Source of the DNA: Sipunculus nudus
Lineage: Eukaryota > Annelida > Sipuncula > Golfingiida > Sipunculidae
NCBI GenBank assembly: GCA_026874595.1
Contig: CM049315.1
Span: 19,675,664 to 19,739,663, forward strand
Length of the DNA: 64,000 nt
Direction of reading: 5' to 3'
The stretch's first letter is position 1, and every line of letters starts with the position of its first letter. The notes beneath the pieces are model-generated. The model was not told the origin of the DNA, did not search any database, and saw nothing but the letters and a program-made list of their open reading frames with translations. Shown here in pieces: positions 46,801 to 53,413 of the stretch. The translations under genes were made by a program, and so were the position numbers.

Positions 46801-48100
46801 CTCTGCACTGCTGAAAATGCTTAATTTTGTATTTTTGTTTGTTTCAGACCATCTTTATCATGAGTGCCATTAACTACTCTGAGCTTTCGTATGAGCGGCC
46901 CAGTGGCGAATACATCTACCCGCAATGGGCCATTGGAATCGGATGGGCCCTCGCCTGTCTCTCCGCTATCTTCATCCCCCTGGTGGCGATAGTGAAAGTT
47001 ATACTGGTGTGCGCCAGAGGCCAGGTATGACATAGCCGGGGGGGGGGGGGGGGGGGGGGATATTTATATACCAAAGAATTGCCCTAATTTGGGCCAACAA
47101 AACCCATTTGTTGCGTACGTCAAAGTCGTCCTTATATGTCCCCTGGCTTTACCATTGGCATTATTCAAGACATGGGCAACTGAACACATGGCTTATTTTA
47201 CTTGCTTTAGACATTTGTTGTTCCTATTTATAGAGATGCTGATTGAAGTGAAGGTTAAAGTGTTATCATACCCTTGTGCTCCCCGTATAGCAAAATCCTG
47301 GGTCCCCCCCCCGTAATAATGTTACACGGGTTTTGTTTACTCATGTAATGGAATGATATTAATTTCATGTATTAAAATGAAGGATGTGGTTGTCGCAAAA
47401 TGCTTTACTAGGTTGGTTTGCGTCCGTATTGACCTTATCGGGCTAGATTAATGAGATTAGAATTACATTCAGTGGGTATCACTGGACTCATTATGATGTC
47501 ATAATTTGCTCCCCTGCTTCATTTGGGTAGATATGGCCCGGACGAAAAAATAAAATAGTAACAAGTTTAACATTTAATCATTGAATTGGAAAAGATGACT
47601 GAGCTTTTGCCCTTTACTAGCTCTTCTCTCAATTGTAAAAATTTACACCATTTAAATTCGATAGCGAATTTCAGCATTGACGTGGTATAAAATAGATGAC
47701 ATCTGCCATTTAAGATATGTAGGTGTGTTCCTGAGAATTAAAGTATCATTATTTTGTCCAGAGTCAATCGTGTATACACTGTATTTTTTCTATAAGGTAT
47801 ATACCATAGAGCTAATTTTTTTAAAGACAAACTGAAGATTCGTGGAATGTCGTAAAATTGATTTTTATTTACGGCATTTTGAAAATTATTTCATATGGGA
47901 GGAAGCAGAATTGATTGACATTTTTATTAACCTTTGACTTGTCATTTCAGCCATGGAAAGCTCTCATAACACCCGAAGGACTGAAGGAGCATCAACTGAG
48001 ACCGCAGGATTATGGAGAACAAGGGATCTTTACTAACATAGAAAACCAGAATAGGGACACGGCATACCAAAACAAAGCATTCGATGAAAAACAAATGTAG
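8722..48100 (+). CDS. SLC6A-like: SLC6 family Na+/Cl--dependent transporter (GABA/taurine/creatine-like), 13 coding exons, whole gene span
   Basis: Joined exons: 8722-8854, 33153-33284, 34252-34525, 37133-37265, 37788-37922, 39289-39392, 39816-39940, 40469-40581, 41310-41444, 42074-42173, 43659-43759, 46848-47024, 47951-48100. Total 1,812 nt, 603 residues and a stop; all introns are GT-AG and phases agree, so the model is internally consistent and of usual SLC6 length. The product should be a plasma-membrane symporter of 12 helices with cytosolic ends. Seen: TM1 [11 protein letters not shown] (27-37), extracellular-gate Arg34 and Asp438, Cl- site Tyr51, Gln277, Ser281, Asn313 and Ser317, Na2 residues Asp381 and Ser382, EL2 Cys129/Cys138, sequons at Asn146, 149, 164 and 167. 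Gly28 replaces the Asp of monoamine transporters, and motifs such as ENKVL and FVGVEG fit the taurine/creatine/GABA branch (family knowledge). The substrate is unresolved. Any untranslated first exon upstream is not visible. Confidence 0.96.
8855..14229 (+). other. Intron 1, 5' part
   Basis: Starts at GTAGGT. Holds a (TG)n-G15 tract (9960-9987), the GGATCC fragment at 12098 and (TTA) units near 11310; otherwise unremarkable AT-rich sequence. Confidence 0.6.
12098..12160 (+). mobile_element. Fragment of the GGCGGATCC repeat family
   Basis: GGGCGGATCCATAAAGGGTT precedes a run of about 20 G (12119-12138) and GTCC. This matches the left end of the elements at 29904 and 45122. Only the terminal part is recognisable. 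Confidence 0.45.
14230..15434. mobile_element. 1.2-kb non-autonomous DNA transposon with CCCCGTCACA ends
   Basis: Left end AAAACCCCCGTCACAAAAG; right end inverted TATCCCCGTCACACTTATTC. TAACGGT flanks both sides (14223-14229 and 15435-15441) as a possible 7-bp target duplication. The inverted similarity continues loosely (GGCGGAATGAGCCGGA against TTCGGAATC...CAGCCGGA). The left half is built from repeated GCATTCTAAT/GCATTCGA words. Open frames inside are short and unrelated to known transposases. Superfamily unassigned. Confidence 0.6.
16148..16489. mobile_element. 340-bp inverted-repeat element
   Basis: The left arm (16148-16216) and right arm (about 16415-16489) are inverted copies about 70 bp long with several mismatches; both share TTTCATTCGACACAC and GCTCCCA(C/T)GGGG. 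The 200-bp interior has no gene. No target duplication identified. Confidence 0.6.
17320..17940 (+). repeat. Five degenerate tandem copies of a ~123-bp unit
   Basis: Units marked by ATTGT(T/G/A)(G)GTGG near 17350, 17469, 17590, 17722 and 17846, each followed by GT..ACGA.AA, CAGATATGTAT and TTTCAGGC(T)GATAT. Divergence is high, so it is old. Within intron 1. Confidence 0.8.
17941..18260 (+). repeat. Degenerate short repeats with TGAACTCTTGACCTG
   Basis: GAGTGAATTCTTGACCTG, GTGAACTCTTGACCTG and GAGTGAACTCTTGACCTG occur at about 18030, 18063 and 18099, then related pieces (ATTGACCTGTTG...AAATCTG) up to 18250. Continues the 17320 repeat cluster. Confidence 0.6.
18720..19203 (+). repeat. Two degenerate tandem copies of a ~300-bp repeat
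   Basis: Both copies contain ATATGAGTCATGTGAC, AACATTTG and CCTGTAACTCGGC (about 18770-18900 and 19075-19200). A further tail with CCTGTCGTTTTTGAGATAGT and ACGACGGACGACGGACGAC follows at 19695-19760, after the SINE-like sequence, suggesting the SINE split the repeat. Confidence 0.65.
19204..19550 (+). mobile_element. SINE-like element with a tRNA-Leu(CAA)-like head
   Basis: TGGCTAAGGGG (about 19211) matches a pol III A box and GAGTTCGAATCTC (about 19255) a B box. Between them CAGGACTCAAAG looks like a Leu CAA anticodon arm with a longer variable arm. The acceptor stem does not pair, so this is not a working tRNA. A GC-richer body of about 270 bp follows. Target duplications not resolved; the 3' limit is approximate. 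Confidence 0.55.
19590..19800 (+). repeat. Tail of the intron-1 repeat cluster with GACGGACGACGG
   Basis: Contains ACTAGTTCCTGTCGTTTTT, a copy of wording seen near 18810 and 19125, then three tandem GGACGAC motifs. Similar GGACGGACGACGG endings occur near 63030. Confidence 0.5.
23437..23480 (+). repeat. (GA)n-(GACA)n microsatellite
   Basis: (GA) units followed by GACAGACA repeats in intron 1. Confidence 0.95.
23962..24020 (+). repeat. (TA)n microsatellite
   Basis: 59 bp of TA in intron 1. Confidence 0.98.
25981..26146 (+). repeat. Compound (TA)n/(CATA)n tract
   Basis: TA blocks at both ends with CATACATA and TATTAAATATACA words between; spurious Tyr/Ile-rich frame. Confidence 0.95.
27119..27333 (+). 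repeat. Four-copy ~54-bp minisatellite
   Basis: Units begin (A/T)AAGT(A/T)CCTTC.C.ACATTTGCGTTAC at about 27120, 27173, 27226 and 27280 and include TGTACA(C/T)(G/A)TATTGA(C/T)GTGTG. In intron 1. Confidence 0.85.
27334..29903 (+). other. Intron 1, no feature recognised
   Basis: AT-rich; no repeat or exon noted. Confidence 0.5.
29904..30119 (+). mobile_element. GGCGGATCC-family repeat with G15/C14 hairpin
   Basis: Starts GGGGCGGATCCAGGATTTAG, then GGGGGGTCCAACCC. The same order of words is present inverted at 45010-45122, showing a dispersed family. The 3' part has G15 (30053-30067), a perfect 26-bp palindrome (30069-30094) and a C run to 30107. Non-coding. Confidence 0.7.
30120..31460 (+). 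other. Intron 1 before the acceptor array
   Basis: AT-rich; nothing recognised until the first exon-2-like copy at 31461. Confidence 0.5.
31461..33204 (+). repeat. 14-copy, 76-bp tandem array of the intron-1 acceptor plus start of exon 2
   Basis: Exon-like starts are seen at 31461, 31531, 31607, 32395, 32471, 32545, 32622, 32698, 32774, 32850, 32926, 33002, 33077 and 33153. Each unit is 52 nt homologous to the first 52 nt of exon 2 plus about 24 nt of pyrimidine-rich intron end with AG. Spacing is 74-77 bp (70 for the first), except across the inserted MITE between copies 3 and 4, where removing 712 bp gives 76. The outer left copies are most divergent; copy 2 has a 1-nt deletion and copy 5 has CAG changed to AAA. 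No unit has its own 5' splice donor. The array is within intron 1, and only the last copy continues into unique exon 2. Confidence 0.95.
31661..32369. mobile_element. 709-bp MITE with TTA target-site duplication (PIF/Harbinger-like)
   Basis: The left end is TGCCCTTCTCACACTGGCG and the reverse complement of the right end is TGCCCTACTCACACTGGCG; the inverted similarity extends for about 55 bp. The flanks carry TTA at 31658-31660 and 32370-32372, a single TTA in the uninterrupted repeat unit, so the insertion event is directly visible. Subterminal motifs GTCA(A/T)CGCC recur in both halves. A 3-bp TTA duplication is typical of PIF/Harbinger elements. No transposase frame is present. Confidence 0.85.
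33153..33284 (+). CDS. SLC6 transporter coding exon 2 (TM2, Cl- site Tyr)
   Basis: Completes Gly45 and encodes residues 46-88 plus the first base of Gly89. It holds GAFLVPY with Tyr51 (the Cl--site Tyr, LeuT Tyr47), TM2, the conserved E-x-x-L-G-Q-F motif (66-72) and the first cytosolic loop. The acceptor is TTTTTCAG at 33145-33152 and the donor is GTTTGT, a weak non-consensus site at +3. The first 52 nt (33153-33204) are the last copy of a 76-bp tandem array; only from 33205 is the exon unique. Choosing this last acceptor is required: it alone joins exon 1 in frame to the family-conserved sequence. Confidence 0.95.
33285..34251 (+). other. Intron 2
   Basis: 967 bp, GTTTGT to CTAG, AT-rich, no repeats of note. 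Confidence 0.85.
34252..34525 (+). CDS. SLC6 transporter coding exon 3 (TM3 and extracellular loop 2)
   Basis: Encodes residues 90-179 with split codons Gly89 and Glu180. TM3 contains [10 protein letters not shown], whose Tyr105 matches the substrate-site Tyr of LeuT (Tyr108). The large second extracellular loop has Cys129 and Cys138 at the family's spacing for a disulfide, then a Thr/Ala/Asn-rich stretch with four N-x-S/T sequons (146, 149, 164, 167). The loop ends in EYW, the usual approach to TM4. Acceptor TTTCTAG, donor GTGAGT. Reading past the donor joins a long open frame through a 24-bp minisatellite, which is an artefact and not coding. Confidence 0.95.
34809..35125 (+). repeat. 24-bp minisatellite of hairpin units in intron 3
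   Basis: About 13 copies of GATACATCGTTGTATCACGC plus TGAC; each contains GATACA...TGTATC, a 6-bp stem with a 4-nt loop. One unit lost TTG. Because the period is a multiple of three, all frames on both strands look open (up to 206 codons); these are artefacts. Confidence 0.95.
35958..36821. mobile_element. 864-bp inverted-repeat element of the GGATCC group containing a tRNA-like sequence
   Basis: Left end CAGTGGCGGATCCAGA, right end inverted CAGTGGAGGATCCAGA. A run of 22 G follows the left end (35985-36006) and a GC-rich CGCGCCGAAGGCGCC hairpin lies by the right end. The interior holds (TA)n, (TTA)n and the tRNA-like stretch at 36475. Confidence 0.65.
36475..36660 (+). mobile_element. Degenerate tRNA-like (SINE-type) sequence
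   Basis: GGACTCTTAAGAGC resembles a Leu TAA anticodon arm, and GCGAGTTCGAGTACC resembles a B box; the A box is poor. It is nested inside the inverted-repeat element at 35958-36821. Probably a decayed SINE head. Confidence 0.35.
36843..36885 (+). repeat. (TA)n microsatellite
   Basis: 43 bp of TA in intron 3, followed at 36937-36950 by a G14 run. Confidence 0.97.
37133..37265 (+). CDS. SLC6 transporter coding exon 4 (TM4)
   Basis: Completes Glu180 and encodes residues 181-224. It starts with [10 protein letters not shown], continues with [10 protein letters not shown] at the start of TM4 and ends in KGIRTSGK before TM5. This W-D/E-L-A-L-C-L and KG(I/V)(R/K)(T/S)(S/T)GK pattern is typical of the GABA/taurine/creatine subgroup. 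Acceptor GTACAG, donor GTACAG. The exon ends on a codon boundary. Confidence 0.95.
37788..37922 (+). CDS. SLC6 transporter coding exon 5 (TM5, extracellular loop 3)
   Basis: Encodes residues 225-269 (45 whole codons). V-x-Y-x-T-A-T begins TM5 and I-R-G-C-L-L ends it, followed by the loop-3 segment [10 protein letters not shown] that precedes TM6 in this subfamily. The acceptor CCACCAG uses the AG at 37786-37787; the donor is GTACAT after CAG. Confidence 0.94.
37923..39288 (+). other. Intron 5
   Basis: 1,366 bp, GT-AG, nothing recognised inside. Confidence 0.85.
39289..39392 (+). CDS. SLC6 transporter coding exon 6 (TM6, ion and substrate site)
   Basis: Encodes residues 270-303 plus two bases of Arg304. 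[12 protein letters not shown] carries Gln277 and Ser281, equivalents of LeuT Gln250 and Thr254 in the Cl-/Na1 region. The unwound [12 protein letters not shown] segment is characteristic of the taurine/creatine/GABA branch. Acceptor CTACAG, donor GTGAGG. Confidence 0.95.
39739..39788 (+). repeat. (CT)n microsatellite before exon 7
   Basis: About 50 bp of CT ending 27 nt before the exon 7 acceptor. Confidence 0.97.
39816..39940 (+). CDS. SLC6 transporter coding exon 7 (TM7)
   Basis: Completes Arg304 and encodes residues 305-345 plus one base of Gly346. NSGTS (313-317) provides Asn313 (Na1) and Ser317, the residue that lets eukaryotic members bind Cl- where LeuT has Glu290. It ends with SEVAES before loop 4. 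Acceptor TTTTAG, donor GTAGGA. A long (CT)n tract (39739-39788) lies just upstream of the acceptor and may act as an extended polypyrimidine tract. Confidence 0.95.
40021..40121 (+). repeat. (TA)n microsatellite, intron 7 block 1
   Basis: About 100 bp of TA with two interruptions. Confidence 0.98.
40238..40309 (+). repeat. (TA)n microsatellite, intron 7 block 2
   Basis: About 70 bp of TA, 116 bp after block 1. Confidence 0.98.
40469..40581 (+). CDS. SLC6 transporter coding exon 8 (loop 4, TM8, Na2 site)
   Basis: Completes Gly346 and encodes residues 347-383. [12 protein letters not shown] is the conserved loop-4 hairpin, and TM8 runs to LLGLDSQ with Asp381 and Ser382, the Na2 residues (LeuT Thr354/Ser355). 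Acceptor ATGTAG, donor GTAAGC. The upstream intron 7 contains two long (TA)n blocks. Confidence 0.95.
41310..41444 (+). CDS. SLC6 transporter coding exon 9 (end of TM8, TM9)
   Basis: Encodes residues 384-428 (45 whole codons). [16 protein letters not shown] finishes TM8 and its cytosolic loop, and [17 protein letters not shown] is TM9. The segment before TM10 reads MVTN where the family usually has VTE/VTD followed by Gly-Gly. Acceptor TTGTAG, donor GTAAGT. Confidence 0.94.
41654..41727 (+). repeat. (TTA)n-(TTG)n microsatellite, intron 9
   Basis: Abrupt switch from TTA to TTG units at about 41695. Confidence 0.97.
41950..41998 (+). repeat. (TTA)n microsatellite, intron 9
   Basis: About 16 units, 75 bp before the exon 10 acceptor. 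Confidence 0.97.
42074..42173 (+). CDS. SLC6 transporter coding exon 10 (TM10, outer-gate Asp)
   Basis: Encodes residues 429-461 plus one base of Gly462. [12 protein letters not shown] includes Asp438, partner of Arg34 in the extracellular gate (LeuT Asp404). The next residues are S-G-S-R where most relatives have S-A-S-G, putting Arg444 early in TM10; this is unusual but supported by an open frame and consensus splice sites (TTTACAG and GTGAGT). Long (TTA)n and (TTG)n arrays lie in the preceding intron. Confidence 0.94.
42174..43658 (+). other. Intron 10
   Basis: 1,485 bp, GTGAGT to TTTCAG; short (GT)n near 42600, otherwise nothing recognised. Confidence 0.85.
43659..43759 (+). CDS. SLC6 transporter coding exon 11 (start of TM11)
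   Basis: Completes Gly462 and encodes residues 463-495. [23 protein letters not shown] (residue range 462-484, shown only to locate it) matches the G-x-x-R-F-x-D-N-x-x-M-x-G pattern of the TM10-TM11 loop. TM11 starts at about 483. Acceptor TTTCAG, donor GTAAAC. Confidence 0.93.
43847..43885 (+). repeat. (TA)n microsatellite, intron 11
   Basis: 39 bp of TA. Confidence 0.97.
44317..44547 (+). repeat. Tandem duplication, ~131-bp period, in intron 11
   Basis: The two copies share AAGT(T/A)ATTAGCGAAA, TCGACATA, TTAGATAA(T/C)TGTTGTTT and GCTTTGTTCGCTAATGAA-like words (about 44319 and 44450). Not coding. Confidence 0.75.
44558..44860 (+). mobile_element. Copy of the GGCGT MITE family, probably truncated
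   Basis: Left end CAGGGGCGTCAATACAAGGG, then GTATACCCCC with a C15 run (44590-44604). Interior AGAATAATATTGATATATTG matches that at 5998. A purine-rich GAGA tract is at 44683-44720. The right terminus was not found. Confidence 0.5.
45010..45122 (-). mobile_element. GGCGGATCC-family repeat, inverted orientation
   Basis: On the minus strand reads GGCGGATCCAGGATTTAGGA then GGGGTCCAACCC and a poly-G tract (C15 on the plus strand at 45012-45026), matching 29904-30060. Confidence 0.65.
45568..45725 (+). repeat. C-rich CCCGC(A/C)-repeat island in intron 11
   Basis: Irregular repeats of AACCCGCCCCGCAC and CAGCCCGCA in an otherwise AT-rich intron; strongly C-rich on the plus strand. Flanked by (TA)n on the left. 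No open frame of interest. Confidence 0.7.
45726..46847 (+). other. Intron 11, 3' part
   Basis: AT-rich with a (TTTA)/(TAAA) inverted pair near 46590-46645; no exon. Confidence 0.6.
46848..47024 (+). CDS. SLC6 transporter coding exon 12 (TM11 end, TM12)
   Basis: Encodes residues 496-554 (59 whole codons). It completes TM11, then an outer loop with the family motif Y-x-Y-P-x-W-(A/G)-x-x-(I/L)-G-W, then TM12 (about 525-548). Acceptor TTTCAG, donor GTATGA. The donor is followed within 14 nt by a run of 22 G. Confidence 0.95.
47038..47059 (+). repeat. G22 homopolymer at the start of intron 12
   Basis: Uninterrupted G run beginning 14 nt after the exon 12 donor (GTATGA at 47025). Confidence 0.97.
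47951..48100 (+). CDS. SLC6 transporter coding exon 13 (C-terminal tail, stop)
   Basis: Encodes residues 555-603 and [19 protein letters not shown] matches the start of the cytosolic tail, where relatives read W-x-x-(A/L)-x-x-P. The rest is polar and rich in Gln, Asn and Glu, ending DEKQM. No classical PDZ-binding C-terminus is seen. Acceptor CATTTCAG. Confidence 0.94.
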   Translation, partial: PWKALITPEGLKEHQLRPQDYGEQGIFTNIENQNRDTAYQNKAFDEKQM

Positions 48101-48342
48101 GCTCGTTGTTAGATGTAGGACTCTTCATACACAGCATAACCAAGGCTGTAACATAAATTGTTGTAACCTATGTAATTTTACGTGGATTTTTACATGTATA
48201 GTATGGTAATCTCTCAGAATAATCTTTTTTTTTTGTTCTTCGAGGAAAAACATGTTTTTTTGTTAAATGAACTTGCGATGAATTCTCAGGATAGTGTAAA
48301 ATTATAAATTCATATAACTTGTTTGCTCTAAATAGATGTCCT

Positions 48343-48514
48343 ACTTTATATTTCCGGTAACCTCACAAAGTTCTACAAAATGTTAAAATGAATGCGTCTT
48401 TAGTCGGGTCTTGTTTGTTCATTTGGATACTTTATATTTCCGGTAACTTCACATATTTCTACAGAACGTTAAAATGGATGCGTCTTAAGTCGGGTCTTTT
48501 ATGTTCATTTGGAT
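48343..48514 (+). repeat. 86-bp tandem duplication in the 3' UTR
   Basis: Two adjacent copies begin with ACTTTATATTTCCGGTAAC at 48343 and 48429 and share most of their 86 bp, including AATG(A/G)ATGCGTCTT. Function unknown. Confidence 0.85.
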
Positions 48515-48975
48515 GTTCGAGTTCTAAGTGCACATGCCAAGAAATCATGAACAACACGTGTTTAAAGTCTATATTTACATGTATCTGTAATATGTTATTG
48601 AAAATCTTAAATGAAGCTCAAGAGGCCCTCTGTCGGAATACAACTACAACTGTATTTTCGGACTGCAAGCGTTACTGGCACGAACTAAGCTCGTGCTTCG
48701 TTATATACTCCCTTGGAAGCTATACTGAGGCCCACTTGAGCACTATTTTTAAAACCTGTACTTACTCAAGGATGACACGTGCGTGTTGAGCGTTTGAACG
48801 AGATTAACTGGTAATATCTGTGCCTCAAGGTTAGGTACGCCGGGCATTTTGTTGTTTCACCTGTTACAACCTCGGCGTTTGAAACTTACCTTTGATAGGT
48901 ATACCTGCAGTACCATTATATTTCACTCATTGTTTACTCTACACAGTGTTAGGTTTTGTTATACCTTTATATTTT

Positions 48976-48996
48976 AATAAATTACTCTAGAATAAA
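48976..48996 (+). terminator. Candidate polyadenylation signals
   Basis: AATAAA occurs at 48976-48981 and again at 48991-48996, followed by a T/G-rich stretch suited to a downstream element. These are about 880 nt after the stop codon. Confidence 0.55.
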
Positions 48997-51900
48997 AATT
49001 TTTCCTCGTGTTTTCGTCATTCAGATTTTTTGCCTTCTTAATGACATCTTCAGCATAGGGGAATATAAAAAGTATATCCACAAAAGGGTATCAATGCTGT
49101 TTTGTTTCCTTCTAATTTGACATGTCTGTGTACGGCTGCACGGATGTAATATGTACTCAGTATATACTGCGCATGGTCATGAGTGCATTAATCCATATCA
49201 TACACAGCATATAGGTATTCATGATAAAAAATTATAATAAAACTGGGACAAATTATTTGATCTTTTTTTAAAATAACAAATCAACATAATACAGCATTAT
49301 TTAGTTTGACCAGTTTGGACTCGATTGCCATTATATTGGAGATTGAAAGATATTAATGAATATGAATGACTGGTAACTTAGTGTGTTATTTAATGGAATG
49401 GTGTCGAAGGTTGTGAAGGTGTCCTAAAACTTGATTCAGCTTGATTCAGACAAGAGGACCATAACTAAATGAGAGTCAAACTTTTTGGGGTTTTTTAAAG
49501 GTTGCTGTTTAAAAAGCGGCTTCCGCCAGGAATAATATATGACAATTGTAGAAGAAAATTGCTGCTTGTTAAATTGACGACTGGGGTGTATGTAATATGA
49601 CTGTGAAGAATTATTGAAGTTGGTTAATTGTATACAGGTGATACGTCCTTCCTCTGAGAAACCATTCCTTAGTCTTGGATATGGAGCTGTCGCAGAATTG
49701 ATATATTTTCGGATAATGTTACTCACTTGAAGTTGCCATCGCGGGTATGATTTGTCATATGGGTGAGCTATGTGCGAAAGACCTATTTCGCTGTTTGTAT
49801 AGTTGGCGATTGTTTTGGATGATAAACGACTTCTTTCACGTGGAAGTCTGGTTTACTTTATGAGGGTGGATTTCGGGTCCCTATTCCTGACGTAGTGGCA
49901 GGTATTTGTTTAGCATTATTGCCGCCACTAGGACGGTATGCGCCCATTTCCGTTCGCGTGTTTGTGTGTCTTTTTTATTATTTATAACTCACGCAGTTAT
50001 GATCGGGATCTCATGAAATTTTCAGGGCATTTCCGGGATTGACAAATGAAGATTTTTTGTGTGGATCCTGCACATAACCCGGATTCAGGTACGTTATCAA
50101 GAAATATTCACAACCTCGGAATATGGGCAGAAAAAGTGAAAGCACACACGGTTTTAGGATCATCCACAATTGTCCCCCTCCCCTCCCCCCCCCAAAAAAA
50201 ACACGCATGCACACATGACGGAAGCTTGCATTCCTCAGAATGCAGTGTTCTAGTTATCTGTGGATCTATTTAACAGGTGCATTTTTATTTGTGGATAAAA
50301 AACAGGTACGTAATTCACAGTGCTGATAGGCAATGGCTGCACGTGTGGTCCTCTCACATTAATGATTTTAACGTAACATCATTCGGACATGGTCCATTTA
50401 AAAATTCAAACATGATTCAATGGTTTCGTTGCACTATAAAGAGTACAAATCAATCTGAAATATGCCCATATTTTCCTGATAAATATAGAATAATTTTATT
50501 TTACACAAGTAAAGTATTTTATATTACATGATTAATTAATATTAATATATTATTTCAAATGTAAATGTGCCTTTACAGTTGGCATATAAGTTTAGATGGC
50601 AATAAATATTGTAAACGGGTGCACATAGAGGCGGACCTACCTGTCTGGCCATTAAAGCTTGCTTCATTGACGAAGCGGTTGGTACGCTGCCCTTGTATGC
50701 CACCGATATGGGTTCTACTCGGGATCAACCCTATACTATATTTTTCCCTGATAAAATACACTCATGACCACGTGACGTATTACCCTTTGGATATCCACAA
50801 GAGTTAAAATTCTGCTCCTCCAAGTTTCTTAGCACGAAAAGTACTTGTTTCTGCTCACAATAGATATTTGTTATATCGGCTTAAATGGTTAATACATTTC
50901 ATTTTGGGACAAAAGCAAAGGCAATTATAAAAACAAAGAAATAAAAGAATAAATGAATAAAATTTATATGTCACTGTAGTCAATTTTAATAAAGATAGAA
51001 TATGGTCATAAATAAATATTTCCTGAAATACAATAAAAAGACAGACGCAAAACTGTTTTGATTAGATTTGTGTTGTATAGCTTAAGATAAGGCTCTTGGA
51101 TGAGCTTAATAATGAAATCATTTCAATCCAGCCGTCACGATGCTCAAATGACTACATGCATTTTGTATTATAAATCATTCCTAGCTTGTCATGAAATACG
51201 TGCAGTTTAGAGAACTATGTAAGAGATTATAATATTGATCTTAAGTGTACTGTAATGGTTTCAAAGATTACCTTTGGCTGCAATCAGGAAGCGAACTTAC
51301 GTACAGTATGATACAGTTCATGGGCTTTCAAATGAACTATCAAAATTTAAAAATAAAAAATTGGTTTAATTTAGTTTACTTTCGTGGATTTGGGACAAAA
51401 ATAAAAGCATTAGAATTGGTTTATAATATGTAGGTTGGTGGAGATGAAGGGAAGAAAAAAAGCACTGGAAATGATGAAAAAAATGTAATTTGTAATTATT
51501 ACTGTTAAAACCATCTCATGTTTTGTAGCAAATATACAGGTGTTTACTCCGACGTTTTTTGCCTATTCATTAGCATTAATAATGCCACTGCAACCCTGGT
51601 CGAGATTTGAGCTCTATGGCTGAGAACTCACAGTCAGCGACCGGAATTAATGGTAGTGTTGTCATGACAATCATGTGTACCGCCTATGTCACATCTAATT
51701 AGAGCTGTTAGATTCCGTGACTTGTAATGCTCTATCGCCCGGGGAACCAAGCAATTAATATATACATGTATAACCATGTTATATATATAACCTCCGTGGC
51801 AAAACCAATTAAGCCTAAACAGTCATTGATGTAGCATGATTTGAAGTTTAAGGGAGTGATTGAGTTTTGAACAGACTGGGTTGTAAGCCTTTTCACTACG

Positions 51901-53365
51901 TGCACTATATTTTATTTAACCGTTTATATACGTTGTTGGCCGTCATCATATTATATCACCAGCCATCCACAATACAAGCAATATTGATACTCGAGAGTCG
52001 ATTTTGAATTAACACAACAGTAACGCCAAGAACAGGATGTTGGCATGTCCCTTTCAAAATATCGGTGCAAACAGACGCAGGTTTAAGCTATCCTTCAGTT
52101 TCCTACATTACAGAATAATAATATTTTAATGATATAAATATTTCCATATAAGCCATATATGTACAGGTTATTAATAGAGAGATTTTCAATTCCTGGTTTC
52201 TTCTAATGAATAATATTACCAATCGGTGAGCATTCCAATTTTACAGTTAGACCAACAAAGGGCGTGTCATTTACGTGATCATCCTTTCTTTCACTTTTTT
52301 CTTTTTTTTTCAATCTGCTCCATTTTCTTCTGTCGGTAGCTCTGTCTATTTAACATTTTCTTAAACTCTGTCCACTCTCTTTTGGAAAATGAAGATGGTG
52401 GGACCGCTTGTATTAAGTCAGAGTCAACCTTGTAATAGTTCGGCCCCTCCGCCATTTATTACCACTAATTAATCATTTAATTATCACAAGAGATCACGAT
52501 AATCATAAAGAGTACAATATTAATGAATCAGATATTGACATAAAATGTAATCAAGATATTGATCTTTGTTTCTTTCTGGAATTTTGATAACATCGAGTCC
52601 TGGGAATCACATCACAACCAGCCATCCCCTCGTTACTACAGACTGAATAATTAAAGGAATTATACTTTTCTTTTCATAACTCAGTGTCCCCTTTCGGGTA
52701 TCGGTATTCACTGCCACTGAAAATTTAACGTTTGTCCAGGTTGCATGAAGCATATATCAGTGCATACCAGAATAATTCACATACAGGTGTAAAGCATCCG
52801 AGCTTGTCCACTGGGTTTGGTTCTCCGGCACTTAATTTAAAATAAAACCTCTGCAAAGGATCAGGATATGTCGGGGCATATAACAGGCTCCTAATGTAAG
52901 TTATCTGAACGATACTTCAGCCGCCATCTCTTAATTTTTGACATTTCCCCTAGTTTCGGCATGCATGGACACGATTATCAGTGCATGATTACATTGGATT
53001 TCAACTGCAAACCAGTTGTCGAAGCAGTTGAAAAGTCGGTTGACATATTCATGAGCGGGTATGTAGTCACACCCACGCCTTTTTTTAACTTAGAGAAGGA
53101 ATCGTTGCAGTTATTTGGTCTTTAATAAACAGATGATGTCTGCGATGAGCCTAAAGAACCTTTATTTAAGACATACAGCTTTTGCGGCTGCCACCGGAGA
53201 AATTTTACAAACCATGAATTCTTGACGTTGCATCAATCAAATCTTAAAGCTTTAAGCTTATAATATCTATATCTTCATCATATCTCCTTTTTGGACCTAA
53301 TACATTAACATTCCCTAAGCTGTCTTCCAAGCCTTCTTCGCTGCAGAAAGAGCGGCCAGCTATAT

Positions 53366-53413
53366 GGTAAGGGTTCCAGACGCCCCTTACCGGGGCGCTT
53401 GAGCGGAACCTTA
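53366..53413. repeat. Nested, mutually exclusive hairpins
   Basis: GGTAAGGG can pair with CCCTTACC (53366-53391), or TAAGGGTTCC with GGAACCTTA (53368-53413) enclosing a CGCCCC/GGGGCG stem. Confidence 0.6.

Larger units (their letters stand above)
48101..49012 (+). other. 3' untranslated region of the SLC6 gene
   Basis: Runs from the stop to just beyond two AATAAA hexamers. It contains an 86-bp tandem duplication (48343-48514). A 133-codon open frame at 48388-48789 overlaps the duplication and resembles no family I know, so I treat it as UTR. The end position is inferred from the signals. Confidence 0.6.

Noticed and set aside
48388-48789. 133-codon Cys-rich open frame downstream of the SLC6 stop
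   Set aside because: Lies in the 3' UTR over an 86-bp duplication, shows no family resemblance and its Cys pattern is not regular.
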